Assembly: GCA_905147135.1 (NCBI GenBank)
Contig: LR990040.1
Coordinates: 22,767,857-22,831,856, forward strand
Reading direction: 5' to 3'
Source of the DNA: Blastobasis lacticolella
Lineage: Eukaryota; Arthropoda; Insecta; Lepidoptera; Blastobasidae
Length of the DNA stretch: 64,000 nucleotides
Part shown: positions 50,844 to 61,800 of the stretch, piece by piece
How positions within the stretch are numbered: the first letter of the stretch is position 1
Layout of the letters: the number at the start of each line of letters is the position of its first letter
Position numbers and translations under genes: made by a program
Notes under the pieces: model-generated
Databases searched by the model: none
Told to the model about the DNA's origin: nothing
Seen by the model: only the letters and a program-made list of their open reading frames with translations

Positions 50844-52640
50844 CAGGGTATCTCAAAGTGGGGTACGTCAACCCCTAGGGGTTCCCTGTTCGACAGTAGG
50901 GGGTTCGCGATAAGATTTACGTGATGCTGGCTGTACGACTGACAGGCACTTACGCCAGACAAATTTGACGAACGAACAGACAACCACACTGTAAGCTGTA
51001 ACTGTCGCCCATAACATTTACGATTCATGCATATAGGCTGCCCTCATCAAAAATGCAGAACGGCAGGTGCGTTGTAACTGTAAGGATTAAGATGAAATGT
51101 CACATGCGTGTATAATCGCTAGCTCCCTATTCTTCAAATCGAAACACAACAATGTAAGCATAGTTGGTTGGCGGCAAAAATAGATAAGGCGGAGGCTCAG
51201 GCACAAAATAAAGAACGACCCGCACCAAGCAGAAGGTCCGCTGTAAACAATGCGCCATTTTCATCACGCACACATTGACGTTATGTTTACAGGCATTCTC
51301 AAATAGTTTCAAGCAGTGCTCGGTCGTGATTGTAAACGCGAGAATTCATTGTTATTATTTTACTTAAATTGAATTGAATATTATTTAATTTAACGATATT
51401 ATTATTACTTAATAACATACATGCAACGCACGCAGAGTCCAAGAACTGATGGGTGACCATTTCAGACTTTGAGGCGAGTCGAACCTCAGCACCGCTACGA
51501 GTCTAATGCCGATGATGAAGCGAGGTTGACCAAGGTCTTCCGATAGATACCCTAGAACTAGTTTAATAGTTTCAGGCACCACGTGACAGTTTGTAACAGA
51601 ATAAGAAACCGTAATGACCACCTTAATGGTTTCTAGTCGGAAATACCTGAGTAGTCTCTAGACATAAAAAGAAAACGCTGACCACCTTCCTCTTCCATCA
51701 GCAGATCAACTGACTAATACAATAATGTGTATTAAATTTTCAATTCAATTGTTTACCGGGAAGTGGGTAAAATCCCAGGTCAGGGAAAGTTTATTCTCAG
51801 GGTCTGATGATATAATCAGATGGCGATGAATTTTTAAAAAGTATTCACTTAGTTTTCACTACACATATTATCGGGTTTGTTACCACGGTTAGTATAGTGT
51901 AGTGAATAACCACGAAAGTCTTAAAACCTATATTCACTTAGTTTATTCAAACAGTAGATTATTATTACGCCTACTAAAGGCATAATGTCTATAGCGGTTA
52001 TGGAAAATCTAATACACTTGAACACAATCTGCAAAGCTTGAGAAGCAATTATGATCACATTATGGCAATGATTAGATATTGGTCCTTTGCAAGGGACATG
52101 TTATTGTGAACGATCTTTAAAATTCAATTCGATCTTTTAAATACTCAGAATAAGTTGAATACTTCAAAATTCTGAATAAATACAGTAGCAACCCTAGTAA
52201 GTCGGCAAGTTTAGGTAATATTTTTCGAAGACGACGGGAGTGGATCTTCTGTTAGTTTTCTATTTTGTGCCTCAGGCTTGACCGCAGCTGAATGCTGGCT
52301 GTATTACTGACAGGCACTTGGGCCATGCTTGTTGGCGCAAAGCGGTGATTAATTTTCCCTATACCCTTTGCTACAATATACTTATGTGAGAGTGGGTTTC
52401 ACACCTGGCCTGTGGGTTTCATTACATATAAAAACGAAATACAGAAATCAATTTGTTGTTGAGTCAGAAAACTTAATAAAATTACTTCTAAAATTTGCCT
52501 AATTTACGAAATAAAAGAAGTCCACAGTATTTGTTACCTTTTATTGAAATAAACAGATAATTTTATACAGAGTTCGCTGTCATCTGGAAACTATGACAGG
52601 GGTACGTAGAGCTGATAAGTTTGAGAAACGCTGATCCAGC
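50836..52640. mobile_element. Degraded hAT-type element
   Basis: Body 50,844-52,632. The left end CAGGGTATCTCAAAGTGGGG and right end (reversed) CAGCGTTTCTCAAACTTATC fit the CAGnG(T/A)(T/A)TCTCAAA termini of Charlie-like hAT elements. Putative 8-bp flanks GTCTAGTT and ATCCAGCT match at 5 of 8. A 27-bp phrase ('tgctggctgta', 'actgacaggcactt') occurs near both ends (50,932 and 52,289) in the same orientation, which may mean two overlapping elements. No transposase frame was recognised. Confidence 0.55.
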
Positions 52641-52775
52641 TATCCATCCCCTACCCATCAGGGTATTCACGAAGTCTACAATTAGACAATGTGTATGTTT
52701 TATTATGCATTACTTTAATAATTGTCCAATTTCATTACCTTCTAAGCAAGGATATTATTAAAAATTCATACGCGC

Positions 52776-52935
52776 ATGGTCCGCCTTGATCATGGTTCAG
52801 GATTTTGCAGATCAGGTAATTACAGTAGAGCGACTGCCATCTAAGGGGAATATGATCAGATTTGTGGTACACATTCAGTCGCCCGAATGCACAGCTGTCT
52901 CACGTTGTTGGTCCCTCGCCGTAAGTTGGTTCGAG
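52776..52935 (-). mobile_element. SINE family A fragment
   Basis: 'tccgccttgatcatggttca', 'ggattttgcagatcaggtaa', 'gagcgactgccatcta', 'cagtcgcccgaatg'. Confidence 0.7.
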
Positions 52936-53424
52936 TCTGTGTCAATAGTGCTAATTTTCTCAAGGAACGTCAAATACCCATTCTATGGCCCGATAGCACT
53001 AAACTTGGTAAATTCTAAGTTGGCGACGTAAGATATTCCTGAGTATTAAGGAGTCACAAAATTGGCGTCATGAATATAAGACTGACTTCACGAGTTTAGT
53101 TCTTACTGAAGGTTAGTATTGGTTTAATGCTTTTCTTGTTAGGAATATTTTAAAACGACTTATCATCATCATCATCATCATCATCCGAGCGGTCAATCCC
53201 GGCTACTGCTAAGATCCGATTTCCTGCTTTGCTTTTTCCACTTTGCCCGTACTTCGGCATCCTCACGTCGTAAGCAACGGCTCTTTTAAATCGACTTAGA
53301 CATCGCTAAACGCAACGATACTGCAATCAAACCCAAAGGTACTTCGTTCGAGAAATCCGAGAGATATAAACCTTTTTTGTTATCATGCTCTACTTTTGTG
53401 TTATTCAAAGCTTTTATTCAACTC
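52936..53424. other. Mostly unassigned; ATC tract with LINE-like 3' scrap
   Basis: An ATC run at 53,163-53,187 is followed by 'cgagcggtcaatcccggcta...', repeated in part at 53,505-53,555. This is compatible with reversed LINE 3' ends having ATG tails. Confidence 0.35.
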
Positions 53425-53580
53425 GCAATGTTGTATGTTCGGGTCAAATCTTGCAAGCCTAATTTGACCCATTTCCCGGCGTTCCATTGAGCTGAAAGTT
53501 GGTCATCATCATTCGAACGGTCAGTTCCGGCTTCTGCCAGGGTCCGCCGTGAGCTGAAATTTGGTATGCCTACGTAATAA
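53425..53580 (+). repeat. Dispersed repeat E, 5' part
   Basis: 'ttcgggtcaaatcttgcaag', 'tttcccggcgttcc', 'gctgaaatttggtatgccta'. A reversed LINE scrap interrupts it at about 53,500-53,550. Confidence 0.5.
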
Positions 53581-53804
53581 TTCTGTGTAAAAACAACAGT
53601 GTATAGTGTCAATTTCGTCTCGTCAATGTCATGATGTCAAGTGTCTCTAGTGTGTCAAGTCAACACAAGTCGCTTTATATTTTCTATTAAGGTCTGCGCC
53701 AGTTAAATCTGCTTCTGTGAGTTGTTTCTGTAAGTTGTTCTTCTTGACTGTGTAACAAATTTAATTCCTTTGTCATTCGCGAGCAATACTATTTTTTTAT
53801 GTTA

Positions 53805-54040
53805 TACGGCAGACAAACAGGCAAGCGGGCCACCTGATGGAAAGTGGTCACCGCCGCCTATGTACATCAGCAACACCAGGGGAGTCACCAATGCGTTGCC
53901 CGCCTCTGAAGAGAACGCCTCTTGAACGATTCCATGTCATAGTCCAAACGAAACACTGTGGCTGGGAGCTCATTCCACATCCGAAACGTACGAGCGAGAA
54001 ACGTTCTTTCAAACCTTCGAGTGGTGACTAACTGACAACT
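53805..54040 (-). pseudogene. LINE C-terminal end and 3' UTR (SINE B partner family)
   Basis: The minus strand reads LARTFRMWNELPATVFRLDY, then DMESFKRR, then 3' UTR sequence 'gggcaacgcattgg...tgaccactttccatcaggtgg...gcttgcctgtctgcc'. The last 110 bases or so closely resemble the 3' part of SINE B. The C-terminal signature is Jockey-like. Confidence 0.7.
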
Positions 54041-54599
54041 TGTCTATAACCTCAGATCGTCACATTTTAAAAATGGCGTCGACTGCTATATACTTTTATT
54101 GTACTTAAATAGTCGATCGAGCGCATTTATGACAGTTCGTTAAGCACATTTAGCAGATGGAGAAAGATGTTTTGTGTATTTAAGATTAAAATTATGTTTA
54201 AATGAAACGGAAAGTTGGTAAAAGCCGCCCTAAATGATATTTTGTAAAAGCCGCTCTAAGAATAGAATAAGCAGGTAATTAGTACGTCAGTATTGCTTTC
54301 ATTTACACACCCGGGGCCAAATGCTCGTTTGTCGCTGTCAAAATGAACGAAAATTGTAGTTTATTTATAAATGTCAAACTAGGTTTAGGGTACATAATAG
54401 TCTCATTTGTTTTTCTTTCTGTTTTTTTTCTTCTTTATCTGATTGTTTGTTGTTTGTTCCGATTGTAGTCCTTGTTTACTTGGCTATTTTCGAAGCAAAT
54501 GATTAAATGAAGGTCAAGATATCTATTCGTTGTTTTGGCGGATAATTCCAACATTATTATTATTATGTTTTGTTATTATTACAACACCTTTTCTACAAA
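54041..54599. other. Unassigned sequence
   Basis: Nothing recognised. Confidence 0.4.
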
Positions 54600-54920
54600 A
54601 CTAGCTGGCCCGGCGCGACTTCGTTCGCCTGGTGTCCAATCTTTAGCCTACCCCAAACCCTATGCCTCATGGTCACAGCTCATAACAGTCCACTGCAGGA
54701 GTTAGGGCCACGAAAGGGGAGCTCATTTCCATAAGCTCCATGCTTGGCAGGCATGTTGGAGATCGCAGTGCTATAAATTTACAATGGAAAACGCTGTTGC
54801 CCATTTCCCAGCCTACGGAGACTCTAGATCTTTTGTCTCGAGAACATAAGTAGCATTGTACGACACCTACGAGTGTCCTTACACTCCCTTGGTTGATGCT
54901 ATTCTACTCTACCAGACATT
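54600..54920 (-). mobile_element. SINE family D with adjoining repeat G scrap
   Basis: 54,600-54,640 has 'ggcccggcgcgacttcgttc'. 54,655-54,920 is reverse SINE D: 'gctcataacagtccactgca', 'ctccatgcttggcaggca', 'gaaaacgctgttgcccattt', 'cgacacctacgagtgtcctt', 'gctattctactctacc'. Confidence 0.65.
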
Positions 54921-54999
54921 AAAAAAAATTGATTTATTTGACATACCATATTTAAATCACTGGTCTACTATTATGTATACCATACCTACTTAGGCTAGA

Positions 55000-55305
55000 A
55001 TACTTACCTATGGACATGTTTTCTTTTTTGTAACTTATTGTGTTGGACATTTAATGTTTGTTCCATTGATAGGTATTTCATTACGAATAGGTACCTAAAC
55101 ACGCAGTTGACATTTATTTGATATGATTTTATTTTCATTTAACTTTTGACATTTATTTTTATTAATAATGTAATTACTTATTTAATTTCATTATAATTAT
55201 TATTATTTATATTATGACGAAATCTCTGTGAATTGCTTTTATGAATGTGTAGTATAAAGTAATTTTCATTGATTAATAAATTAATCTAATCTAATCTAAT
55301 CTATC
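55000..55305 (+). mobile_element. LINE-type 3' UTR with TAATC tail
   Basis: AT-rich sequence ending in 'aataaattaatc' followed by tandem TAATC units at about 55,283-55,303. This resembles a LINE 3' end with a simple-repeat tail. No coding remnant was seen. Confidence 0.35.
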
Positions 55306-55599
55306 ACACGGCCACCCTAAACTTTATGCCCTAGCCCTATTGTACCCTACCATCATACTCCTACCTACCCTTCCCTTGCCCTGACAATTACAAACCCAAA
55401 ATTAAGAATCAGTAAATACGCAGCCGGCCTGCTTCAATGTTTGAAATACAGTTCAAGTTATGCGCGAACATACTTACGTTTATTCGGCAAATTGACCTGA
55501 ATATTTTATTATACAACAGCATACATTATAAACGGAACAAAGATGAAAACTTACCTAATTGAAACTAAATTACCTAAAAGCCTACTCTTAAAATCTAAA
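55306..55599. other. Unassigned sequence
   Basis: Nothing recognised. Confidence 0.4.
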
Positions 55600-55690
55600 C
55601 GTATCTACCAATGTCTCCTAGATCGCTGCCTCTGGTGGGGATGGTGCCTATTAGGATAGCTACAATCCCGCACTGGATGACTATCTTTAT
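55600..55690 (-). pseudogene. LINE-X C-terminal fragment
   Basis: The minus strand reads QCGIVAILIGTIPTRGSDL, aligning with IQRGNAAS-LGTLPLGSDL of LINE-X. Confidence 0.45.
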
Positions 55691-56139
55691 ACGTTAACTA
55701 AAAATTGAGCCAACCCTACGCTCACCGGTGAAACTAATTACATTTATTTTTAATTTGGAGACTAGCTCCACCCCAACACTAAACTTTTCCTCTTCATAAT
55801 GTCGCTGTGAACAAGGCAACATCCTCAATTTCTAAAACAGAAAATAAATATCTCAATTTTACACTCACACACAACGTTTCTCGAGCAAACTTCGAAAAGA
55901 AACAAAGAAGTTTACGCAGGCATCAGGCGAAAACGCAAAAACAGCAATAATGGATGCGGAGGAACATTTCAAATGCACTTTACCTCGGAAAATACGGACT
56001 GCTACTCTCTAAAGTGTATACTTATAAGTGAAGCATTAAAATGGCCTGCCATGGCGGTCATAGCTGTCACTGGCGTGACAGCGCGGGAAATTGTGGCGAT
56101 TTGTTAGTCCTAGGCCACTAATCCGCTAATATACGTGAA
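55691..56139. other. Unassigned sequence
   Basis: Nothing recognised. Confidence 0.4.
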
Positions 56140-56600
56140 ACGATTGAATTGTAATTGCATTGCAAGAGCAGGTCAACGGCTGTTTTAATTGTAGCTGAGA
56201 ATAAAACGCAAAATACTGCCAATGAGCTGCGATTGCGATCAAATTATAATTCAATTGAGCATTGGTACCTAATATTAGCAGAATACCAAAAACGTGTCAA
56301 ACTGCAATTGAGCTGTCACCATCACAGCCCGTAACAGTCCACTGCAGGACTTAGGGCCTCTCCCACGAAAGGGGAGAGTATTGCCATAATCTCCACGCTT
56401 GGCAGGTGGGTTGGAGATCGCAGTGTTTAAATATAACAATGGAAAATGCTGCTGCCCATTTTCCATACTACGGAGACTCTTGATCTTTTGCCTCGAAAAC
56501 ATTAGTCGCCTTGTACGATACCCATGAGTGTAAGGGGTTGGTGCTATTCTACTCTAATTGAGCTGTGATTGCAAGCAATTCAAACAAACCATTAGTAAAT
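56140..56600. repeat. Dispersed repeat I carrying a SINE D insertion
   Basis: 'tgaattgtaattgcattgca', 'ggtcaacggctgttttaatt' and related CAATTGA-rich sequence match 19,030-19,095. SINE D interrupts it at 56,317-56,555. Confidence 0.5.
56306..56566 (-). mobile_element. SINE family D with 11-bp target duplication
   Basis: Body 56,317-56,555 (239 bp) flanked by AATTGAGCTGT at 56,306-56,316 and 56,556-56,566. Reverse orientation, and slightly shorter at the head than the 4,716 copy ('agagtagaatagcacc' start). Confidence 0.85.
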
Positions 56601-57264
56601 AAGCGGACTTAAGTATCTGTGTAAGTGTATATAGGTCGCATGCATATACAACAAAATAAATTGTCAATATACTGTAGTTCTCTTTTGTGTAGAGTGGCAT
56701 CCGTATTTTTTTCCGGACAGTGTTTGAGCCGTTGGGGAAAACGGTGAAAAATTAAAAAAGGCAAAAGAATTCCTGGTTGAGTTTTTAAATTATTACGCAG
56801 CCATTTATTATCCAGCGCTTAAATTACCCGCCTAATAAAGAGAGTAGTATTTCTCGAGCGTAGATGGTCGTAATTGATAAAACTTTTTTTTTCAGTGAGA
56901 TGAGCGTTTTTAAGGCTGCGCGATATTAAAGGCCAAATCTTAGGAAAATCGCTTTAGACCATTCTTTCGTAACTAAATATCAAGATATCTAACCGCATTT
57001 AAATCCGTTGCGTAGTTTAAAAGATCTAAGCGTACATAGATATATAGGAACAGACGGCGGGAAGATACATTGTTTTATACTTTGTTCTGATTTCAATAAA
57101 TAACTTTGAATTATAGTTTGAATTTGCTTCGGCAAAAGATTTTCACTGTTAGTTCATAGTGAACTCGTCATTATTGACATGAAATATAATACATGCTTAC
57201 CAACAATAATGGTATAATATAAATAAAAGCGCAACACATACGGAGAGGCTTTCTCTAGAAAGTA
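56601..57264. other. Mostly unassigned, with reversed repeat G
   Basis: 56,985-57,060 ('aaccgcatttaaatccgttg', 'gtagtttaaaagatctaagc') is reverse repeat G. The rest is unrecognised. Confidence 0.4.
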
Positions 57265-57420
57265 CATCATGGAATTCTTCAAGAAAGGAGTGAAAGGATT
57301 TTACGGGGCCGGCAACGCGTGGGTGATGCCCCTGGTATTGCAAACGTCCATAGGCTGCGGTTACTGCTTTCCATCAAGACACCCGTAAGCTTGTTTGCCG
57401 CCTTAGTGGTATAAAAAAAT
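57265..57420 (+). repeat. Dispersed LINE-derived block
   Basis: 'ggattttacggggccggcaa', 'cgtgggtgatgcccctggta', 'tccataggctgcggttactg', 'cttgtttgccgccttagtgg'. Arranged like the LINE 3' UTR and SINE B terminal block but more diverged. Confidence 0.45.
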
Positions 57421-57819
57421 ACGGTGTCACCGAATCCATTGCGGACGCTTAGGAAATTCTTTTTACTCTCGTATCCGATCCAATCCCAGACTGAATACTG
57501 ACAGGACTTGCAACTAAACCTTGCTTTTTGATGGAAAGGCATTACTATCCTAGTGCTGGTTTCTTTTTGTAAGAATACTGTAAGAATAAAAACCTTACTT
57601 GTGTAATTAGTTCTTTGTGAAACCGTCCAATGGAACCGATTTCAGAAAAACTAACGACTAAAGTTTGTAATATGCATAATGACTTTTTATTACTTGATTT
57701 AAGAGAGTTGTGTTCGGCGAATAGCAATATAAGTTAATTTTTGAAACTTTAAAAACAAAAATCAAAACTTGTGGAAAAGCCCGCGATGGGCTTAATTAAT
57801 CGGAATTGCAAATTTGAAT
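57421..57819. other. Unassigned sequence
   Basis: Small minus frames without recognised domain. Confidence 0.35.
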
Positions 57820-58060
57820 GCAAAAAACCGCATCGAAAAATAAAAAAACCTATCAGGCTGTTGCAGCGCACCCTGGTAGTGTACTTACATAAAACATGTC
57901 CAAAAACCTGCTCTGAAATTATACGTTTTCAATGCATAAAACTGTATTAAAAATGGCCCCGTAGTTTTAATACAGCAGACATACATACAAACACAAACAA
58001 CCTCTAACTCCAAACGCATATATCGCTTCCGATCAGTTCCGTCCGTCATGGGTACTTTAT
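57820..58060 (-). repeat. Dispersed repeat family G, reverse
   Basis: 'aaaaaaccgcatcgaaaaat' and 'cagacatacatacaaacaca' flank a short 'tgttgcagcgcaccctgg' block. Confidence 0.4.
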
Positions 58061-58929
58061 AAACTTTATTAACAACTTTACCACCAACTTTCTTTTTGGC
58101 AGGAAGTGCCTATTATATTTTATTACAATGGGAGATATAGTTGATTTCATTTAGAGTCGATTCTCAAAAATAAATCAAAATGAGACCATTAGATGTATAA
58201 AAAATCTACTAAAACTAAAAATCTTTTTACGAAACACCTTTTCGTGTCAGTTCGGTTACCAAATTACTTGAGAATCTTGTCCAAGCAGCGCCATCTAGTG
58301 AGGCAAGCTGAACTTAAACTTCATCCTTTCTAAAGTAAATCCTGTTTAGCATAATGAAACAAGTTTAAGCTTCTGTTGTGAATGTTTGATGTGTAGGCCC
58401 ATCTAAAATTTTCGAAACATTTAAAAAACATACAAAAGTAAAAAGTCCACCATATTAGTCCGAAACAGTTCAGAATCCCATCCACATATAATAATACATT
58501 AAGTGCTCATCTGGCCCTCCACAGATGCGCCCGTTCGTCCACAAAACAAAGAAAGTGGGCCCAAAAGTGGGGCCCAACAATAAATTATACGTACAAAAGA
58601 GTCCTTCACCTGCCTTCCCCGGAAAGTTACAAGTAAACAAGTCTAGGCCAGTAATTTATGTCCATGTCTGTAATACCGTTGCAGAGTATAGTCCTCTGGT
58701 AGCGTAGCGTAGCGGTCGAGCTTTGTTTCGCGACATTGTCTGGAAGTCCTACAAATGAGAACCTTTGTTTAATATCTAGTACTTTAAAATGCATGTTACG
58801 TGATTTCTGACTTTTGGTAACTGTAATGGTACTTCTAAGAGCACTTATGCATCCGAGTGTACGACAATACGGCTCTATGCTTAGTGAATTTGGTGCATTA
58901 TAAGCTTGTACCGTTCATATGTAAGTTGT
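58061..58929. other. Unassigned sequence
   Basis: A 60-codon frame at 58,525 and a GTAGC tandem at about 58,700 only. Confidence 0.35.
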
Positions 58930-59115
58930 CCGCCAAAATTTGCAAAAATTTCGACTATTTGTTGGTATCCGATTCAGCTGAAATTCGGTATACCTATGTA
59001 ACTTAGATTACAATGCATTAATATGCTACCATGAAGCTGGTGTGACGATGAACTCGGAAGGTGGCCATAGGAACTAATGAACGCAATGTGAGAACCTCAT
59101 CGTGTTTGGGCTCTT
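58930..59115 (+). repeat. Dispersed repeat E
   Basis: 'agctgaaattcggtatacct', 'aatgcattaatatgctacca', 'gaactcggaaggtggccata', 'aacctcatcgtgtttgggct'. Confidence 0.65.
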
Positions 59116-59199
59116 TGGAATGGGAATTGTTCCAAAGAACTTTATGATGTGTTGCCCACAGCACAGTTCTGCCATCGAACCACCCGCGGTGGGCTGGAT

Positions 59200-59435
59200 A
59201 TTCATATCCACTACATATACCCTCTGTTGGTGTCCACGCAAAGGTTCGCTCGCACGATTCAGATGTGGAATGAGCCGCAATGTTTCCTTTGGACTATGAC
59301 GTGGAATCGTTCAAGAGGTATATAAGAGGTCTTTTCAGAGGCGGGAAACGCATTAGTAGCGCCCCTGGTGTTGCTGATGTAACCACTTTCCATCAGGTGG
59401 CTCGCTTGCCTGTCTGCTATATAACATAAAAAAGC
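59200..59435 (+). pseudogene. LINE C-terminal end and 3' UTR (SINE B partner family)
   Basis: The plus strand reads FARTIQMWNEPQCFLWTMTW and NRSRG (a frame-slipped form of MWNELPATVF...YDMESFKRG), then 'gcgggaaacgcattag', 'cctggtgttgctgatg', 'ccactttccatcaggtggct' and an A-rich end at about 59,430. Same family as 53,805-54,040. Confidence 0.65.
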
Positions 59436-60000
59436 TAATAGACACCACAGGTCACCGGAGAGCTGGCTCGTTTCCCGGACAGAGGATAAGCATTGCTAAT
59501 CAACGAGGCAACCGGCACCATTTCGCGGGACAACGGTGTGGATGAATTTTTTATTAGATAATATGTAGTATAATATTAGTATTAGTCTTTTTATTTTTTA
59601 TTGTTCGTATTTTTTCTGTAGCTAAATAAATATCTAACAAAAAAAATTTTTTTCTTTTTTTCATTACAATTTAAAGTTCTCCGCTGCTAAAACACGTCCT
59701 TTATGACCCGACCAATGAATGGAAAGAGAGGCGAGGGAGAGCGGAGATTCTCCCCTGAATGGACTCGATGATAATATTCAGTCACGTCTCAAACAACGTG
59801 ATTTACGATCAAAGCCAAGCTTTTAAATTGAATCCGGAGCGAGGGTCGGATAAATTATATTTTTATCGAAACAATAGTTCTGTTAAACGAAATACTTAAT
59901 TAACATTAATTTATTAGACAAATTTTATTAAATGTATTAACACGTGCAACAGAGACGATGCTCTATGAAACTAAACTATGCGCATGCGCATTATTTAATG
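59436..60000. other. Unassigned sequence
   Basis: Nothing recognised. Confidence 0.4.
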
Positions 60001-60001
60001 C

Positions 60002-60322
60002 CGACATTGGTCACTAAAATAATACTATATAACACGTATAGTCCAGGAACTGGATGGGTTACCATTCTTATCGAAATATGATGCTTGGACAAATCCACAC
60101 AGCGCAATCTAGCCCCAAAGTAAGCAAAGCTTGTGTTATGGGTGTTGATAACTGATAAACTACTTTTATACTTTTTTTTAAATACATACTTATTATACAT
60201 ACTACACCCAGACACGTAACAGAAAAAAAAATTCATAATTTCAATTTCCGCTTGGCCGGAAATCGAACCTGGGAACTCTGCGTGGCGACCGGCATATTAA
60301 CCAACTGAACCACTCAGGTCGT
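60002..60322 (-). mobile_element. tRNA-derived SINE (separate family)
   Basis: The head on the minus strand from 60,322 has a clean A box (TGGTTCAGTTGG) and B box (GGTTCGATTTCC) with tRNA-like spacing, and then an unrelated body of about 250 bp containing an A run and 'ccatccagttcctggacta'. The continuation into a non-tRNA body and the lack of a matching 3' acceptor half argue against a functional tRNA gene. Confidence 0.7.
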
Positions 60323-60469
60323 CAACAACACCATGCAACGAGCTCACCACTAATCAGGTGTGCTACTTAAATTAGTTGGTTAAACGATGTTGACCAAGTT
60401 CTTCCGCTGAGGACTCTGACACTGGTTGAACAATCTCGACAGCCGATTGGTACTCTGTGTCTATCATCT

Positions 60470-60862
60470 TGGCGTTGATATTCCGATTGTGCTCTCGCGT
60501 ACGAGGGCTCGGGGTCCGCCTTGACCATGATCCAGGATTAGGCAGATCAGGTATTTACAGTGGAGCGACTGCCATCTTGCCTCCGACACCCTGTTAAAAG
60601 GTAATCATGGATACATTGGATCATGGTTACTGAATATGTAACCATTCAATTCAATTGGTCACATATTCAGTTGCCTTAATGCAGGTTTCATCACGATGTT
60701 TACCCTCACCGTAAGAGCGTTGATTAGTATTCAACTAATGTACATAACTCAGGTAAGAGTCTTATCATTAGTACATATGACACTGGGATTCGAAGCCGGT
60801 AGGTACCTCTCGCTTACGAGTCGGACCTTCGGGAGTTAAACATTAGGCCACTGACGTAATTA
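60470..60862 (-). mobile_element. SINE family A, the longest copy
   Basis: Minus strand: head 'tcagtggcctaatg' (A-box-like), 'gactcgtaagcgagaggtac', B box 'ggcttcgaatcccag', body 'gttatgtacattagttgaat', 'cggtgagggtaaacatcgtg', a short duplication near 60,640-60,670, then 'tgatctgcctaatcctgga', 'gcgagagcacaatcggaata' and tail 'aacgccaagatgat'. Confidence 0.85.
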
Positions 60863-60956
60863 CTATAATAGTGTGTGTTGGTCTGGTCGGAATCAAACAC
60901 ATTAGAACTTTCTTATTTAGTTACAGTGGCGCAGAGCGCAGTGTTGAGGGAGTAAT
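60863..60956. other. Spacer
   Basis: Nothing recognised. Confidence 0.4.
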
Positions 60957-61129
60957 GTCGTTTGTCCACGGCGTCCGTCACGCTGGATTAGTCATCCGGG
61001 ATAAAACCGGACCGAAGAAGCGGTCTATATATTAATATGAACGTTTGGCCACGCATATAGGCAGATTCTTCGGTCCGGTTGTTTCTTGGATGACGGATAA
61101 GGCGAGACGGACGCCGTGAACAAACGTCC
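60957..61129. mobile_element. 173-bp fold-back MITE
   Basis: Arms 60,957-61,022 and 61,069-61,129 are imperfect reverse complements, sharing CACGGCGTCCGTC and AACCGGACCGAAGAA. The central loop is about 45 bp. The target duplication is not clear. Confidence 0.7.
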
Positions 61130-61264
61130 TTACCGTTGGGGAGCTTCAGCGGAATAGTAATTCGTTTTGCGATCATGTGGGAGTGATGTGGGGTCAGGTA
61201 GCCGACTTTTGCTACCAATACCGTCTTTTCTTATAAGCTTTCATATAACTGACACTGCTCGTGT
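61130..61264. other. Spacer
   Basis: Nothing recognised. Confidence 0.35.
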
Positions 61265-61440
61265 ATTTATTATTGAACAGTTTATTGTGCACAGGAAATA
61301 CATAGCAAATAACAGGCAAAGTAATAAATGGCACAACAGGCGCTATTTATTTATAAAAGAAATCTCTTCCAGCAGGCCTTCGGAAGACGAGACGCCGATA
61401 GGACGTGCACAATATTACCTATCTAAATAGGCATATACAT
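61265..61440 (-). mobile_element. LINE 3' UTR fragment
   Basis: 'aacagtttattgtgcacagg', 'aaatctcttccagcaggcct' matches 63,000-63,130. Its tail is at the left edge. Confidence 0.5.
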
Positions 61441-61589
61441 AAGTATATTCATTCTACTTACACACATAAATATCTACTAAAATATACATACACACATACA
61501 TATATACATATCAATACTATATACTACATACAGACATTATCTATAACTTAGGAGCACTCTTTATCAAAAGCAAACCATTTTGGACCATT
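61441..61589. other. Microsatellite-like AT-rich spacer
   Basis: Runs of ACATA/TATAC units only. Confidence 0.4.
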
Positions 61590-61800
61590 TATTGGTACCT
61601 ATACGATTGATCTGAAATTTTGTTTGCCTATGTAACTTTGTTGACAATGCATTAATATGGTACCATGGAGCTGGTCTGGTGATGGAGTAGGAACTAATGA
61701 ACGCAATAAGATAACCCCATCGTGTTTTGAGCTATTTGGAATGGTCTTGATGAGTTGATACTATACCGCGCAATAAAAGCTTGTCATGTGATATTTTTTT
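61590..61800 (+). repeat. Dispersed repeat E
   Basis: 'ctgaaattttgtttgcctat', 'atatggtaccatggagctgg', 'aagataaccccatcgtgttt', 'tggtcttgatgagttgatac', 'gcaataaaagcttgtc'. Confidence 0.65.

Noticed and set aside
55280..55305. Insect telomeric repeat (TTAGG)n
   Set aside because: The unit is TAATC/GATTA, not TTAGG/CCTAA, and it follows a LINE-like 3' end.
60250..60322. Functional tRNA gene on the minus strand
   Set aside because: A and B boxes are good, but the sequence runs into a SINE body without a proper acceptor stem or 3' half.
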